The position numbers were made by a program, and so were the translations under genes. Below, piece after piece: positions 16,372 through 26,104 of a stretch of DNA of 64,000 nucleotides. The notes under the pieces are model-generated. The model saw only the letters and a list, made by a program, of their open reading frames with translations, made no database searches and was not told the origin of the DNA. Source of the stretch: Streptococcus suis (GTDB lineage: Bacteria; Bacillota; Bacilli; Lactobacillales; Streptococcaceae); contig NZ_JAEUXI010000006.1 of NCBI RefSeq assembly GCF_016775005.1, positions 96,376-160,375 of the forward strand, read 5' to 3'. The stretch's first letter is position 1; each line of letters begins with the position of its first letter.

Positions 16372-16466
16372 TTAAAAAATATTTAACTTTTATGGAATTA
16401 AGTATTGACATAATTAAAATAAAGTATAAAATATTATTAAGTAAATATTTAATTTTTATTTAAGGA
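16372..16466 (+). promoter_or_regulatory. Promoter and direct-repeat operator of the MFS/ArsR operon
   Basis: The motif AAATATTTAAyTTTTAT occurs twice, at about 16377–16393 and 16443–16459, flanking TTGACA (16405–16410) with a TAAAAT/TATAAA -10 14–16 bp later. Two AT-rich repeats bracketing the promoter suggest binding sites for the ArsR-type regulator encoded downstream. Confidence 0.6.
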
Positions 16467-16473
16467 GATGTTT

Positions 16474-17742
16474 ATGAAAAAGCTGTTCAACAATAAATTG
16501 TTCATATCAAGCTACCTGGCAGATGTAATTTCCAACTTTGGAGACACGCTTTACTATCTAGCTCTTATGAACTATGTCCTGTTTCTACCAGATACCAAGT
16601 TTGCTCTGGCTATGATTACGGTTTCTGAAACTCTGCCAATCTTGTCGGGACTTTTTATGGGAATCTGGGCTGATCGGACAAAAAACAAATTGGATACCAT
16701 TCTAGCTACCTTAGTTGTACGTTTCGGTTTATATGCACTTGTTGGTTTACTAATGGGATTTACACCAGCACTCTGGATTGTAGCAGTCGTTTGTATGGTG
16801 AATTTCCTGTCTGACTTGGCTGGTCAGTATGAAAACGGGCTTTATATGCCACTTAGCCTGCGGGTCTTGGAGGCAGAAGACCGTGAAACAGCCATGGCTT
16901 TTAAGAACACCGTGGGCGGTATCTTGATGATTGTCTTTCGATCCAGCGGTGCCATTCTCATCGGTTATATGTCTTACCAGCATCTTGCCTTTTTCAATGC
17001 TGGGACTTTCTTGGTCAGCCTTGCGATTATGGCAGGTTTGCGTCCAGCTTTTGCTAAATTGCTGAAAGAAAATCCTATCCAAGAAGTTGAACAAACCGAA
17101 AAAGAAGCAGGACTTATCAAAGGAATCGGTCAGAGCCTCAAAGAATCTTATCAAGCCATTCAAAATATCCCTGTACTAAAGACTTCTATTCTGACCATTG
17201 CGGGTATCAATACGGTTGGCAGTGCCGTACCTCCCTTGGTTATCGTGGCTATGAAGGAGTTTTCAGGCTTCATGATTGTCAATTCTGGCATAACTCTTGC
17301 CTTGGTCTTTAATCTCTTTTCTGTTGGTTACATCCTTGGCTCTAGTTTAGGCATGGCTTTCTTCAAACATATCAGCTTGTCCAACCTGCTCAAATTTTGT
17401 ACAGGTTTGTCGGTCATGCTGTTTGTCGGATTTTACTTTCATAATATCTATATTGTAATGGTAGTTATCTTACTCAATACCATGACGGCTGGTATTATCA
17501 ATCCAAAATTGTATGCCCTGATAATGAATGAACTACCAGAGGATAAATTGGCGACAATCAATGCAGGAATGGGGACCATATTTAATATTGGGATGCTTGC
17601 AGGTCAAGCCTTGGTAGCTCTGATGGTGACACTTTTGTCTGCTACAAGCATCTCCCTTATCTTCCTCTTGCTTTCTGTGGGACTCTTGGGCTATACTGTT
17701 CTTACAGGATCTAAACCTGAAAAGTCATTAGTGAATACTTAG
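16474..17742 (+). CDS. MFS transporter
   Basis: Major facilitator superfamily protein, about 422 aa with roughly 12 hydrophobic helices, of the type usually annotated as drug or multidrug efflux. The loop between helices 2 and 3 holds GIWADRTKNKLD, a recognisable MFS motif A variant (G-x-x-x-D-R). The second ATG (16474) is preferred because the first stands immediately after the AGGAG site. It is 10 bp upstream of an ArsR-type regulator gene, so its substrate or inducer is probably sensed by that protein. The substrate is unknown. Confidence 0.85.
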   Translation: MKKLFNNKLFISSYLADVISNFGDTLYYLALMNYVLFLPDTKFALAMITVSETLPILSGLFMGIWADRTKNKLDTILATLVVRFGLYALVGLLMGFTPALWIVAVVCMVNFLSDLAGQYENGLYMPLSLRVLEAEDRETAMAFKNTVGGILMIVFRSSGAILIGYMSYQHLAFFNAGTFLVSLAIMAGLRPAFAKLLKENPIQEVEQTEKEAGLIKGIGQSLKESYQAIQNIPVLKTSILTIAGINTVGSAVPPLVIVAMKEFSGFMIVNSGITLALVFNLFSVGYILGSSLGMAFFKHISLSNLLKFCTGLSVMLFVGFYFHNIYIVMVVILLNTMTAGIINPKLYALIMNELPEDKLATINAGMGTIFNIGMLAGQALVALMVTLLSATSISLIFLLLSVGLLGYTVLTGSKPEKSLVNT

Positions 17743-17752
17743 AAAGAAAACT

Positions 17753-18793
17753 ATGAAATTAGATTACCGAGATTATAGAAGCGAGATTGTCGAAAAATTC
17801 TTTATTCCTTTAATTGTCACGGAACGTGAGGAGCCGTTTGAGGCGGATTTGTCACAGAAAGAAAGAGAAATTCTCAAAGATGCTTTGGAAATTCGAGATG
17901 AAATAGAGGAAAAGCTGGCGGATTATCGTCAGGAAGTCAATGAGGTCTTTGTTTGGGGCCATATCTTTACAATCTTGCACACCTTGTATTTCTACCTCTT
18001 GGATCAAGGACAGGATCCTAAGACGGTTGAAGAAGCTTGTCAGTTGATTTTAAAGCTGTCCCAAGATGAAGTCGAAGAGGCTATGCGGACCATGTTGGCG
18101 TCTGAAAATGACGGACATCGAGAGAAGGAACTCAGCCTCATGGAGCTCTTGGAGAATACGGGTAAAAAGCCAGCTGATAAATGGTATTGGTCACTGGCTA
18201 TCCGCAATCCTTTGGAAACTGTTGAGCGGTCTGTCGCTCTCTTGGACAAGATGCTTCCAATCTACCAGTCCTATTTTGAAGAGGCAAGGGCGGAGCGTGA
18301 AGCCTTTGCACAAGAGTTTGACATTGAAAAACTCTATCGAGAGTCCAAGCAATTAGCCATGACCAGCCTGGATACTCTGGGTGTGGAAAACGCCCCATTC
18401 TTCGTGCTCAGTCCATGGTGCTTTTGGTTTGCTTATTATGGGAACGAACAGTTTGACACTATGAAGGTTGCTTTGCTGGCATCCTGTCGGATTGACCAGA
18501 TTTTGTTGTCAAATGACGAGTTGGACCTAGATGATTTGACAACGGCTCTTAAAGTCATCAGCGATAGCACGCGTTATCAGGTCTTGGTGGAGCTGACCAA
18601 GCCCCATGCCAAGAGCAAGGATATTGCAGAACGTCTGGCTATTACAGGGGCAGCGGTATCCTTCCACACCCAAAAGCTGATTAACGGCGACCTGCTTCTC
18701 TTTAATGCCAAAGACAAGAATGTCAAATACAGTGTTAATCGCGACCTGCTCCAACAGGTGATTGACAAGTTGAAAGAGGATTTTGATTTGTAA
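17753..18793 (+). CDS. ArsR-family regulator with long N-terminal domain
   Basis: Transcription regulator of 346 aa. The C-terminal third (about 255–340) is a winged helix: LKVISDSTRYQVLVELTKP, KSKDIAERLAITGAAVSFHTQKLI, then the wing and KYSVNRDLLQ. The first 250 residues are alpha-helical, with a charged N-terminal region, and are not a standard ArsR metal site; no CxC metal motif is seen. It follows the MFS gene closely and probably controls it through the repeats around 16380 and 16445. A strong terminator follows. Confidence 0.8.
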   Translation: MKLDYRDYRSEIVEKFFIPLIVTEREEPFEADLSQKEREILKDALEIRDEIEEKLADYRQEVNEVFVWGHIFTILHTLYFYLLDQGQDPKTVEEACQLILKLSQDEVEEAMRTMLASENDGHREKELSLMELLENTGKKPADKWYWSLAIRNPLETVERSVALLDKMLPIYQSYFEEARAEREAFAQEFDIEKLYRESKQLAMTSLDTLGVENAPFFVLSPWCFWFAYYGNEQFDTMKVALLASCRIDQILLSNDELDLDDLTTALKVISDSTRYQVLVELTKPHAKSKDIAERLAITGAAVSFHTQKLINGDLLLFNAKDKNVKYSVNRDLLQQVIDKLKEDFDL

Positions 18794-18798
18794 AAAAG

Positions 18799-18830
18799 CC
18801 TTGTAAGTTAAGTCTTACAAGGTTCTTTTG
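18799..18830 (+). terminator. Terminator after the ArsR-type gene
   Basis: CCTTGTAAG (18799–18807) pairs with CTTACAAGG (18814–18822), followed by TTCTTTT. Confidence 0.85.
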
Positions 18831-18834
18831 TGCT

Positions 18835-18997
18835 TATACTCTTCGAAAATCAAAATCAGACGTTGTTGACTTGATTTGATGAACTCAGTTCTATCCGCAT
18901 CTTACGGTCACGAACCAAGTTCGTCTAATTTCCGACCTCCAACAGTCTATTCCCAGACTGTTGGAGCTAGTCTGTTTTTGATTTTCATTGAGTATTA
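18835..18997. repeat. BOX-like intergenic element
   Basis: About 163 bp with ends TATACTCTTCGAAAATCAAAA and (reverse) TAATACTCAATGAAAATCAAA, which match my memory of the boxA and boxC ends of the streptococcal BOX element. Inside is a long hairpin CCAACAGTCT/AGACTGTTGG. The right end provides the last codons and stop (AAT ACT CAA TGA) of the acyltransferase gene on the minus strand. Confidence 0.7.
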
Positions 18998-19974
18998 ATG
19001 ATTAACCAGCTGAGCAGTTGGCAAGTGATGATGGTGATAAGGAAGACTAACCAACCTTGCTGTATTTTGGTCAGGGCACTAGTTTCTAGGAAGAAAAAGC
19101 TGATTTCGACTGGGATAACATGGATAAAATAATAATAGCTGGCGTATTCTTTGAGAAATTGGAATTTTTTCTGGCGGAAGAGGTCTGTGGTTAGGGTCCA
19201 GGCGACTAGATAGGCTGTGAATGGAATCAGGCTAAATAGAAAGTTCTTGTCGTAGCCCTGATTGAGATAGATGATTGTAGCCTCAACAGTTAAAAGAGCT
19301 ATGCAGACAAGTAGTTTGTTTTTTTGTCTGTATTGGAAAATGGGTTGATTGAGTTTGTCGGCTAGATAAAAGCCTGTCAGGACAAAAATCGGTGCGTAGA
19401 AGAGGCCGTTGCGGCTGGTGAAAAAGAAGGTTTTGTAGCTGTCAAATGCGGTCAGGAAAATCGATTCTGCCAGGTAGGAGGAGTAGGTTTCGACTGAGCC
19501 TAGAAGATATAGAAGGCAGGCTAGACAAGCTGTGATGCGCCAGCCCCATTTCTCCAAGGAAAAATGAACGAGGACAAGACCTAGAAAGAAGGCGGGCATG
19601 TACCAGAGTTGGTAGCTGGTGCCGGTGTAGGTCAGTCCGACTAGGAGTGCGAGGGGATAGTAGGGGAAGGGGATTTCTTGGAGTGTTAGGTAGATGAGGT
19701 AGAAGGGGAGGTAGAGGATGGACCAGGTCAGGTATTGTTTGCTGTAGCGGATCAGGTATTGTTTGGAGAGGCTGGGGTAGTTGCGTCGGAGGAAGAAGCT
19801 GGCTGTGACCATGAAGTAGGGAACGACCATGCGGCTAAAGACTGATTTTTGGATGAAGTGGAGTGGGTCTGCTTCAAATAATCTGCGGCAATGGAGGGCG
19901 ATGACTAAAATAGCTCCGATGAACTGGATGAGGGAGAGCAGGGATGTATTGAGTGGTTTTGTCTTATTTTGCAT
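18985..19974 (-). CDS. Acyltransferase-3 family membrane protein
   Basis: Polytopic membrane protein, 329 aa, resembling the acyltransferase-3/OafA family that O-acetylates surface sugars or other acceptors. The typical N-terminal helix with a catalytic-type histidine is ILVIALHCRRLFE, followed by about nine further hydrophobic helices. The C-terminal residues (NTQ-stop) are encoded by the end of a BOX-like element, so the tail may have been changed by its insertion. Promoter on the minus strand: TTTACA (20022–20027), 17 bp, TAAAAT (19999–20004). The ribosome binding site is poor. The acceptor is unknown. Confidence 0.8.
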   Translation of the reverse strand: MQNKTKPLNTSLLSLIQFIGAILVIALHCRRLFEADPLHFIQKSVFSRMVVPYFMVTASFFLRRNYPSLSKQYLIRYSKQYLTWSILYLPFYLIYLTLQEIPFPYYPLALLVGLTYTGTSYQLWYMPAFFLGLVLVHFSLEKWGWRITACLACLLYLLGSVETYSSYLAESIFLTAFDSYKTFFFTSRNGLFYAPIFVLTGFYLADKLNQPIFQYRQKNKLLVCIALLTVEATIIYLNQGYDKNFLFSLIPFTAYLVAWTLTTDLFRQKKFQFLKEYASYYYFIHVIPVEISFFFLETSALTKIQQGWLVFLITIITCQLLSWLIINTQ

Positions 19975-20096
19975 GTTAATATTTTTCTTTTTTCTTCCAT
20001 TTTATCGAAATCTGATGAATATGTAAATGTTTACAGGAATGGGAGATAGGCTACTTGAGGAAAGCTAAGTTAAGAGGAGAAGTCCAGTGTAAAATA

Positions 20097-20105
20097 TGGT
20101 ATAAT
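20097..20105 (+). promoter_or_regulatory. Promoter of rnc–smc
   Basis: TGGTATAAT (TATAAT at 20100–20105), an extended -10 without a good -35. Confidence 0.6.
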
Positions 20106-20148
20106 AGGAAATAGCCTGTTTAAGCAGGTAATTAGAAAGGAGCAAGAG

Positions 20149-20835
20149 ATGCAAACCTTACAAGAAAAATTAGCAGCAGAGTTTGGGATTGATTTTAGTG
20201 ATTTGGCCTTGTTAGAAACTGCCTTCACCCATACTTCTTATGCCAATGAGCACCGCCTTCTAAAAATTTCACACAACGAACGCTTGGAATTTTTAGGAGA
20301 CGCTGTTCTGCAATTGATTATTTCCAAGTATCTATATCAGAAATACCCAGAGTATCCAGAAGGGGAAATGTCAAAACTTCGTTCAACATTTGTGCGGGAG
20401 GAGTCCTTAGCTGGCTTTTCTCGTGCCTGCGGTTTTGATCGTTATATCAGACTGGGCAAAGGTGAGGAAAAATCTGGCGGCCGCAATCGGGATACCATTT
20501 TAGGAGATGCTTTTGAGGCTTTCTTGGGGGCTCTGCTATTGGACAAGGGAGAAAAGACTGTGGAGGCCTTTCTGTATCAGGTCATGATTCCACAGTTAGA
20601 GGTAGGCAATTTTGAACGTGTAACGGACTACAAGACTGCCCTGCAGGAAATCCTACAAGTCAATGGTGAAATTACCATCAGTTATCAGGTTGTCTCAGAA
20701 TCAGGTCCTGCTCATGACAAGGTCTTCGAGGTAGAAGTCTTGGTAGATGAACGGGCGATTGGTCGTGGTAAAGGGCGATCTAAGAAATTAGCGGAACAGG
20801 CTGCTGCCAAAAATGCGGTGGAGGCCAGAGGGTAA
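20149..20835 (+). CDS. rnc: Ribonuclease III
   Basis: Double-strand-specific endoribonuclease (228 aa) that processes rRNA and structured mRNAs. The signature [13 protein letters not shown] (about residues 43–55) contains the metal-binding Glu/Asp, with [14 protein letters not shown] as the second acidic site. The C-terminal dsRNA-binding domain spans about 155–226 ([11 protein letters not shown] … [15 protein letters not shown]). It is separated by 2 bp from smc, the standard rnc–smc–ftsY arrangement. Confidence 0.97.
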   Translation: MQTLQEKLAAEFGIDFSDLALLETAFTHTSYANEHRLLKISHNERLEFLGDAVLQLIISKYLYQKYPEYPEGEMSKLRSTFVREESLAGFSRACGFDRYIRLGKGEEKSGGRNRDTILGDAFEAFLGALLLDKGEKTVEAFLYQVMIPQLEVGNFERVTDYKTALQEILQVNGEITISYQVVSESGPAHDKVFEVEVLVDERAIGRGKGRSKKLAEQAAAKNAVEARG

Positions 20836-20837
20836 GT

Positions 20838-23800
20838 ATGTATCTGAAATCAATCGAAATGCAAGGTTTCAAATCCTTTGCAGACAAGACCAAGGTGGTC
20901 TTTGACCGTGGGGTGACTGCCGTGGTGGGGCCAAACGGTTCTGGTAAATCCAATATTACTGAAAGTCTACGTTGGGCCTTGGGAGAATCCTCTGCAAAAA
21001 GCCTGCGTGGAGGAAAGATGCCGGATGTTATCTTTGCGGGAACAGAAAGCCGTAAGGCTCTTAACTATGCCTCAGTAGTGGTGACCTTGGATAATTCTAG
21101 CGGATTTATCGCGGATAAGGCTAAGGAAATTAAAGTTGAACGCCACATCTATCGGTCAGGGGATAGTGAGTACCTGATTGATGGGAAGAAAGTTCGACTG
21201 CGGGATATTCATGATCTATTCATGGATACCGGCTTGGGTCGGGATTCTTTCTCCATTATTTCTCAAGGACGTGTGGAGGCCATTTTTAATTCCAAGCCAG
21301 AGGAGCGTCGAGCGATCTTTGAAGAAGCAGCAGGGGTGCTCAAGTACAAGACCCGTAAGAAAGAAACTGAAAGCAAGTTGGCTCAGGCTCAGGATAATTT
21401 GGACCGTTTGGAAGACATCATCTACGAGTTGGATAATCAGGTCAAACCCTTGGAGAAACAAGCCCAGACGGCCAAAAGATTCTTGGAGTTAGACGGACAA
21501 CGTAGCGAGCTCTTTCTGGATGTCTTGGTGGCACAGGTTCTTGCTGGTCGTGAAAAACTGATGTCCAAACAAGAAGAGTTGGAGGCAGTCAAGTCGGAAC
21601 TTGCAAATTATTACGAGCTCCGCTCCAACTTGGAACAGGAAAACCAGGGATTAAAACACAAGCGGCACCAACTGACCGAGCAGATCGAGAGAGAACAGGC
21701 TGTTCTCTTGGATTTGACCAAACTGATTAGCGACTTAGAACGGAAAATCGAAGTCCACAAACTGGAGTCCAGTCAGAATGAATCCAGTAAGCAAGAAGCC
21801 CAAGACCGCTTACAGACCTTGCAAGAGAAGCTGGACAAGACCTGCCAGCAGGTTGCAGACAAGACGGAAGTTATTGCCGATTTGAATAGCAAGTTGGCAA
21901 GGATTAAACAACAGATTGTTGAATTGGAAAAGGAAATTGCCTATTTCTCTGAAGATCCAGAGCAGGTCTTGGACCACCTTCGTGAGCAATACGTGACGCT
22001 CTTACAAGAAGAAGCAGACCTGTCCAACAACCTGACCAAAGTCGAGCAGGATATTGCCAACCAGATCCGCCTAACAGAGAGCAAATCGGAAGAAGTCCGT
22101 CGTTTGCAGGCGGAAAAAGAGACAGTTGATGCTGAAGTTGCCAGCCATCAAGTAGAAAGAAACCAAGCCGAATCTAGCCTGAGTCAGCTCTTGAAAGATT
22201 ATCAGAAACAGGCTCAAGCTGTACAGCAGGTTGAGCAAACTTATCAAGAGAACCAGGCTGTCATGTTTGACCTCCTGGATCAGGTCAAGACCAAACAGGC
22301 CCGCCAAGCCAGTCTGGAAGCGATTTTGAAAAATCATTCCAACTTCTACGCAGGGGTTAAGGCTGTCTTACAGAATGCCCAGTCTATCGGAGGTATTGTC
22401 GGAGCGGTCAGTGAACACCTGACCTTTGATACTCGCTATCAAACAGCTCTTGAAATTGCTCTTGGTGGTGCCAGTCAAAATATTATCGTAGAGGACGAGG
22501 CGACTGCCAAGTCTGCTATCTCTTTTCTTAAACAACAAAGGCAGGGACGTGCGACCTTCTTGCCTTTGACAACCATTAAAGCTCGGCAGCTGGCCAGCCA
22601 TCATGAATCAGTCTTGAAGATGGCAACTGGGTTCTTGGGCTTGGCTAGTGATTTGGTGACTTTTGAGCCTCGACTTAGCAACATTTTTCAAAACTTACTG
22701 GGAACTGTTGCCATTTTTGACACCGTTGACAATGCCAACCAAGCGGCGCGTGCGACCAAGTTCCAAGTGCGTATGGTAGCCTTGGACGGTTCTGAAATTC
22801 GACCAGGTGGAGCCTTTGCCGGCGGTAGCAGCCGCAATAACAATACCACTTTTGTCAAGCCAGAATTGGATCAGTTACTTGGGGAAATAGCAGAGCTATC
22901 TAGCCAGTTAAAAGCCCAAGAAGACAAGGTGTCATCGCAAAAAGTCAGTCTTGACCAGGCTCGTCTGGAACTTGAAAAGATTAAGAGCCAAGGAGAGGAA
23001 GCTCGCTTGATGGAACAAGAAATCCGACTCCGTCACGAGCAAGCCTTGGAGAGACTGCAGCAATTAACTAGTTTGTATGACCTTCAAATCAGTCAAACCA
23101 GTCCGACCATTTTGGTAGAATTGAAAGAATTAGAAGCTGGTTACCAGAAAGACTTGTCGGCCTTAGCGGACAAGAAAGATCAGCTCAACAAGCAGATCGA
23201 AGAAGTTAAGAACAACCGAGATGCAGTACAAGAAAGCTTGTCTAATTTGCAAGGGCAACTGTCCAGCTTGAAATTGGAACAGACTCAGTTTGTTGGTCAG
23301 CTTGGCTTTGAACAGACTGACCTGACACGCTTGCAAGATGAAGTAGCAGCTACTGAAAAAGAAATCGGTCTTCTAGAAGACATCATCAATCAGAAAACGG
23401 TAGCCCTGGATGATAGCAGTTTGGAAACCTTGCAGGAACAACTAGCAGCAGCCAATCAAAAGCAAATAGAGACTAGCCAATTACATATTCGTCTCAAGTT
23501 TGAATTGGAAGATATTGATGGACAATTTGAAGATTTGGAAGGTCGCTTGGAGCAGGCTCGTTTAAAGAATGATGACCTGATTCGCAAGCAAGCCAAACTT
23601 GAAGCAGATTGTGAGCAGGCCAGCGACAAGTTGATGTCTCTTCTCTCCAATCTCAGTGAACAGTACAAGATGAGCTTTGAAGAGGCCAGCAGTCAAGCTA
23701 AGGAAGTAGATAATCTTGCACAGGCAGAAGCACAGGTCAAAGATTTGGAGCGGTCCATTCGTGCCTTGGGTCCAGTCAACCTGGATGCCATTGAGCAGTA

Positions 23801-24377
23801 TGATGAGGTCAATAACCGCCTGACTTTCCTCAAGGAGCAACGGACCGATATACTCTCAGCTCGTGATTTGCTGTTGAACACCATTCATGAGATGGACGGA
23901 GAGGTTAAGGAACGCTTTAAAGTGACCTTTGAAGCTATTCGAGAAAGCTTCAAAACAACCTTTAAGCAAATGTTTGGCGGTGGCTCTGCGGACTTGATTT
24001 TGACCAGTCCAGACATACTGACTGCGGGTGTGGAGATTTCTGTTCAGCCTCCGGGTAAGAAAATTCAATCGCTCAACCTCATGTCAGGTGGCGAAAAAGC
24101 CCTTTCGGCCCTCGCTCTGCTATTTTCCATTATCCGCGTCAAGACCATTCCATTTGTCATCTTGGACGAGGTGGAGGCAGCCTTGGATGAGGCCAATGTC
24201 AAGCGTTTCGGGGACTATCTCAATCGCTTTGATAAGGACAGTCAATTTATCGTCGTGACCCACCGAAAAGGGACTATGGCGGCGGCGGATGCCATGTATG
24301 GGGTGACTATGCAGGAATCTGGCGTGTCCAAGATTGTGTCGGTCAAACTGAAAGATGTGGAAGCCTATACAGATTAA
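20838..24377 (+). CDS. smc: Chromosome segregation protein SMC
   Basis: Condensin ATPase (1179 aa) that organises and segregates the nucleoid with ScpA and ScpB. Walker A GPNGSGKSNI is at about residues 32–41; long coiled coils at about 170–500 and 670–1000 flank a hinge (about 510–650, with GGIVGAVSEHL and the GG-rich AFAGGSSRNN). The ABC signature LMSGGEKALSALALLF and Walker B VILDEVEAALDEAN close the C-terminal head. Full length, no frameshift. Confidence 0.97.
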   Translation: MYLKSIEMQGFKSFADKTKVVFDRGVTAVVGPNGSGKSNITESLRWALGESSAKSLRGGKMPDVIFAGTESRKALNYASVVVTLDNSSGFIADKAKEIKVERHIYRSGDSEYLIDGKKVRLRDIHDLFMDTGLGRDSFSIISQGRVEAIFNSKPEERRAIFEEAAGVLKYKTRKKETESKLAQAQDNLDRLEDIIYELDNQVKPLEKQAQTAKRFLELDGQRSELFLDVLVAQVLAGREKLMSKQEELEAVKSELANYYELRSNLEQENQGLKHKRHQLTEQIEREQAVLLDLTKLISDLERKIEVHKLESSQNESSKQEAQDRLQTLQEKLDKTCQQVADKTEVIADLNSKLARIKQQIVELEKEIAYFSEDPEQVLDHLREQYVTLLQEEADLSNNLTKVEQDIANQIRLTESKSEEVRRLQAEKETVDAEVASHQVERNQAESSLSQLLKDYQKQAQAVQQVEQTYQENQAVMFDLLDQVKTKQARQASLEAILKNHSNFYAGVKAVLQNAQSIGGIVGAVSEHLTFDTRYQTALEIALGGASQNIIVEDEATAKSAISFLKQQRQGRATFLPLTTIKARQLASHHESVLKMATGFLGLASDLVTFEPRLSNIFQNLLGTVAIFDTVDNANQAARATKFQVRMVALDGSEIRPGGAFAGGSSRNNNTTFVKPELDQLLGEIAELSSQLKAQEDKVSSQKVSLDQARLELEKIKSQGEEARLMEQEIRLRHEQALERLQQLTSLYDLQISQTSPTILVELKELEAGYQKDLSALADKKDQLNKQIEEVKNNRDAVQESLSNLQGQLSSLKLEQTQFVGQLGFEQTDLTRLQDEVAATEKEIGLLEDIINQKTVALDDSSLETLQEQLAAANQKQIETSQLHIRLKFELEDIDGQFEDLEGRLEQARLKNDDLIRKQAKLEADCEQASDKLMSLLSNLSEQYKMSFEEASSQAKEVDNLAQAEAQVKDLERSIRALGPVNLDAIEQYDEVNNRLTFLKEQRTDILSARDLLLNTIHEMDGEVKERFKVTFEAIRESFKTTFKQMFGGGSADLILTSPDILTAGVEISVQPPGKKIQSLNLMSGGEKALSALALLFSIIRVKTIPFVILDEVEAALDEANVKRFGDYLNRFDKDSQFIVVTHRKGTMAAADAMYGVTMQESGVSKIVSVKLKDVEAYTD

Positions 24378-24385
24378 GAACTAGA

Positions 24386-24412
24386 AAAACTTGGAAATTT
24401 CCAGGTTTTTTC
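24386..24412 (+). terminator. Terminator after smc
   Basis: AAAAACTTGGAAA pairs with TTTCCAGGTTTTTT. Confidence 0.75.
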
Positions 24413-24455
24413 TTGATGGAAATTCGACTAGACGAAAGGGAAATAGGGCGAAATA

Positions 24456-24464
24456 TGGTATAAT
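24456..24464 (+). promoter_or_regulatory. Promoter of the HAD–HAD–ftsY operon
   Basis: TGGTATAAT (TATAAT 24459–24464), an extended -10 like that of rnc, 28 bp before the first start codon. Confidence 0.6.
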
Positions 24465-24491
24465 AAAAGGACTGGACGGAGGTTGTTTGTT

Positions 24492-25301
24492 ATGTATAAG
24501 AAAATCATTGCAACGGATATGGATGGGACATTTTTACGAAATGACCATGGATTTGATGCTAGTCGTTTTCGGAGTCTGCTGGCTCAGTTTAAGGAAAAGG
24601 GCTATTTGTTTGTAGCGGCTAGCGGTCGTTCTCTGCCGAGTCTCAAACAGTTGTTTGAGGAATTTTTAGAGGATATTGCTCTGGTTGCTGAAAATGGGGC
24701 TGTAGTTGTCTATCGCAATCAAACCATCTATTTAGATGATCCTATTCAGCCATCGACTTATCTAGCCTTGGTGGATGAGCTGGTTAAGAGTGGTTATGTT
24801 CATCCGCAGTATGTTACCTTGTCTGGCTTGAAGGCCTCTTATATGTTGGATAAAGTTGAAGAGGGGCTATACAGAGAATTGTCTGGCTATTATCACGACA
24901 TTGTATTGGTGCCGAGCTTTGAAGATATTTCTGAAGAGATTATCAAGTTAAATCTTTACATCGATGAAGCTATTCGTGTAGAAGCGCAGGACTGGATCAA
25001 CAAACATTTTCAACAATTATCTGCGGTAACTACCGGCTTTACATCGATTGATATCATCTTGTCAGGGGTTCACAAGGGGATCGGACTTTCTCACCTCTGC
25101 CAGCACTTAGGCGTGACTGGAGAACATCTGATTGCCTTTGGTGACAATCAAAATGACTTGGAAATGTTGAAACTAGCGGCCTATTCGGTTGCGACAGAAA
25201 ATGCTATTGATGAAGTGAAAGCGCAAGCAGATCTGGTAATTGGGCATTGCAATGATGAGGCAGTCATAGCTTATATGGAGGAATTAGTAAATGGCAATTA
25301 A
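24492..25301 (+). CDS. Cof-type HAD hydrolase (first of two)
   Basis: Haloacid dehalogenase superfamily phosphatase, class IIB (Cof). The nucleophile motif is TDMDGTFL (Asp13–Asp15 region), motif II AASGRS, and motif IV GDNQNDLEML. Such enzymes hydrolyse small phosphorylated metabolites; the substrate here is unknown. The ATG at 24492 is preferred to an upstream TTG because the GGAGG site would otherwise be too close. It overlaps the next gene by 11 bp. Confidence 0.9.
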   Translation: MYKKIIATDMDGTFLRNDHGFDASRFRSLLAQFKEKGYLFVAASGRSLPSLKQLFEEFLEDIALVAENGAVVVYRNQTIYLDDPIQPSTYLALVDELVKSGYVHPQYVTLSGLKASYMLDKVEEGLYRELSGYYHDIVLVPSFEDISEEIIKLNLYIDEAIRVEAQDWINKHFQQLSAVTTGFTSIDIILSGVHKGIGLSHLCQHLGVTGEHLIAFGDNQNDLEMLKLAAYSVATENAIDEVKAQADLVIGHCNDEAVIAYMEELVNGN

Positions 25302-26103
25302 GTTGATTGCATTGGATTTAGATGGAACGCTTCTGACATCGGACAAACGGATTTCAGAAGCCAATAAAAAGGCCTTGCAGGCAGCGCGTGAGTGTGGAGT
25401 TTATGTAGTTCTGACAACAGGACGGCCCTTGCAAGCTATCGGTAGTTTTCTAGAAGAATTGGATTTGCTAGGTGAAAGCCAGTATTCCATTACCTTTAAC
25501 GGTGGTCTAGTCCAGGAAAATACAGGTCGGGTTTTGGATAAGGTTGGCTTCACAATTGAAGATGTCCGCGCCATCCGTCGTGTGACAAATGATTTGGACT
25601 TGCCTCTGGATGTTCTCTATGGTGGCGATGTCTATTCGCTACCTGCTGCCCATGAATCTCTCTATCTAACAGCCAATCCACTTTTGAATAAAATCCCTGT
25701 GACAGATGAGGAACTGCCAGAAGATTTTGTCTACAATAAGGCAGTTTCAGCTGTGGCAGCAGACTTTTTGGATGGACAAATTCCAAAAATTCCTGCGGAA
25801 CTTCACGAGCGTTTCGAGATTTTCAAATCGCGTGATATCTTGCTTGAATGGAGTCCAAAAGGTGTCCATAAGGCAAATGGTTTGGCCAAGTTGATTGGAC
25901 ATCTGGGGATTGACCAGTCAGAAGTTATGGCTTGTGGCGATGAAGGAAATGATCTTTCGATGATTGAATGGGCTGGTTTGGGTGTTGCCATGGCGAATGC
26001 GACTGATGAAATCAAGTCTGCGGCCAACCTTGTCCTGCCAAAAACCAATGATGAAGATGGCATTGCTTGGGCCATCGAGCACTATGTATTGAATGAGGAA
26101 TAA
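25291..26103 (+). CDS. Cof-type HAD hydrolase (second of two)
   Basis: Second Cof-family phosphatase, 270 aa, with LDLDGTLLTSD (motif I), TTGRP (motif II), and GDEGNDLSMI (motif IV). It is only moderately similar to the upstream copy, so the pair is an ancient duplication rather than a recent one. It overlaps the upstream gene and ends 1 bp before ftsY, so all three are co-translated. Substrate unknown. Confidence 0.9.
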   Translation: MAIKLIALDLDGTLLTSDKRISEANKKALQAARECGVYVVLTTGRPLQAIGSFLEELDLLGESQYSITFNGGLVQENTGRVLDKVGFTIEDVRAIRRVTNDLDLPLDVLYGGDVYSLPAAHESLYLTANPLLNKIPVTDEELPEDFVYNKAVSAVAADFLDGQIPKIPAELHERFEIFKSRDILLEWSPKGVHKANGLAKLIGHLGIDQSEVMACGDEGNDLSMIEWAGLGVAMANATDEIKSAANLVLPKTNDEDGIAWAIEHYVLNEE

Positions 26104-26104
26104 T

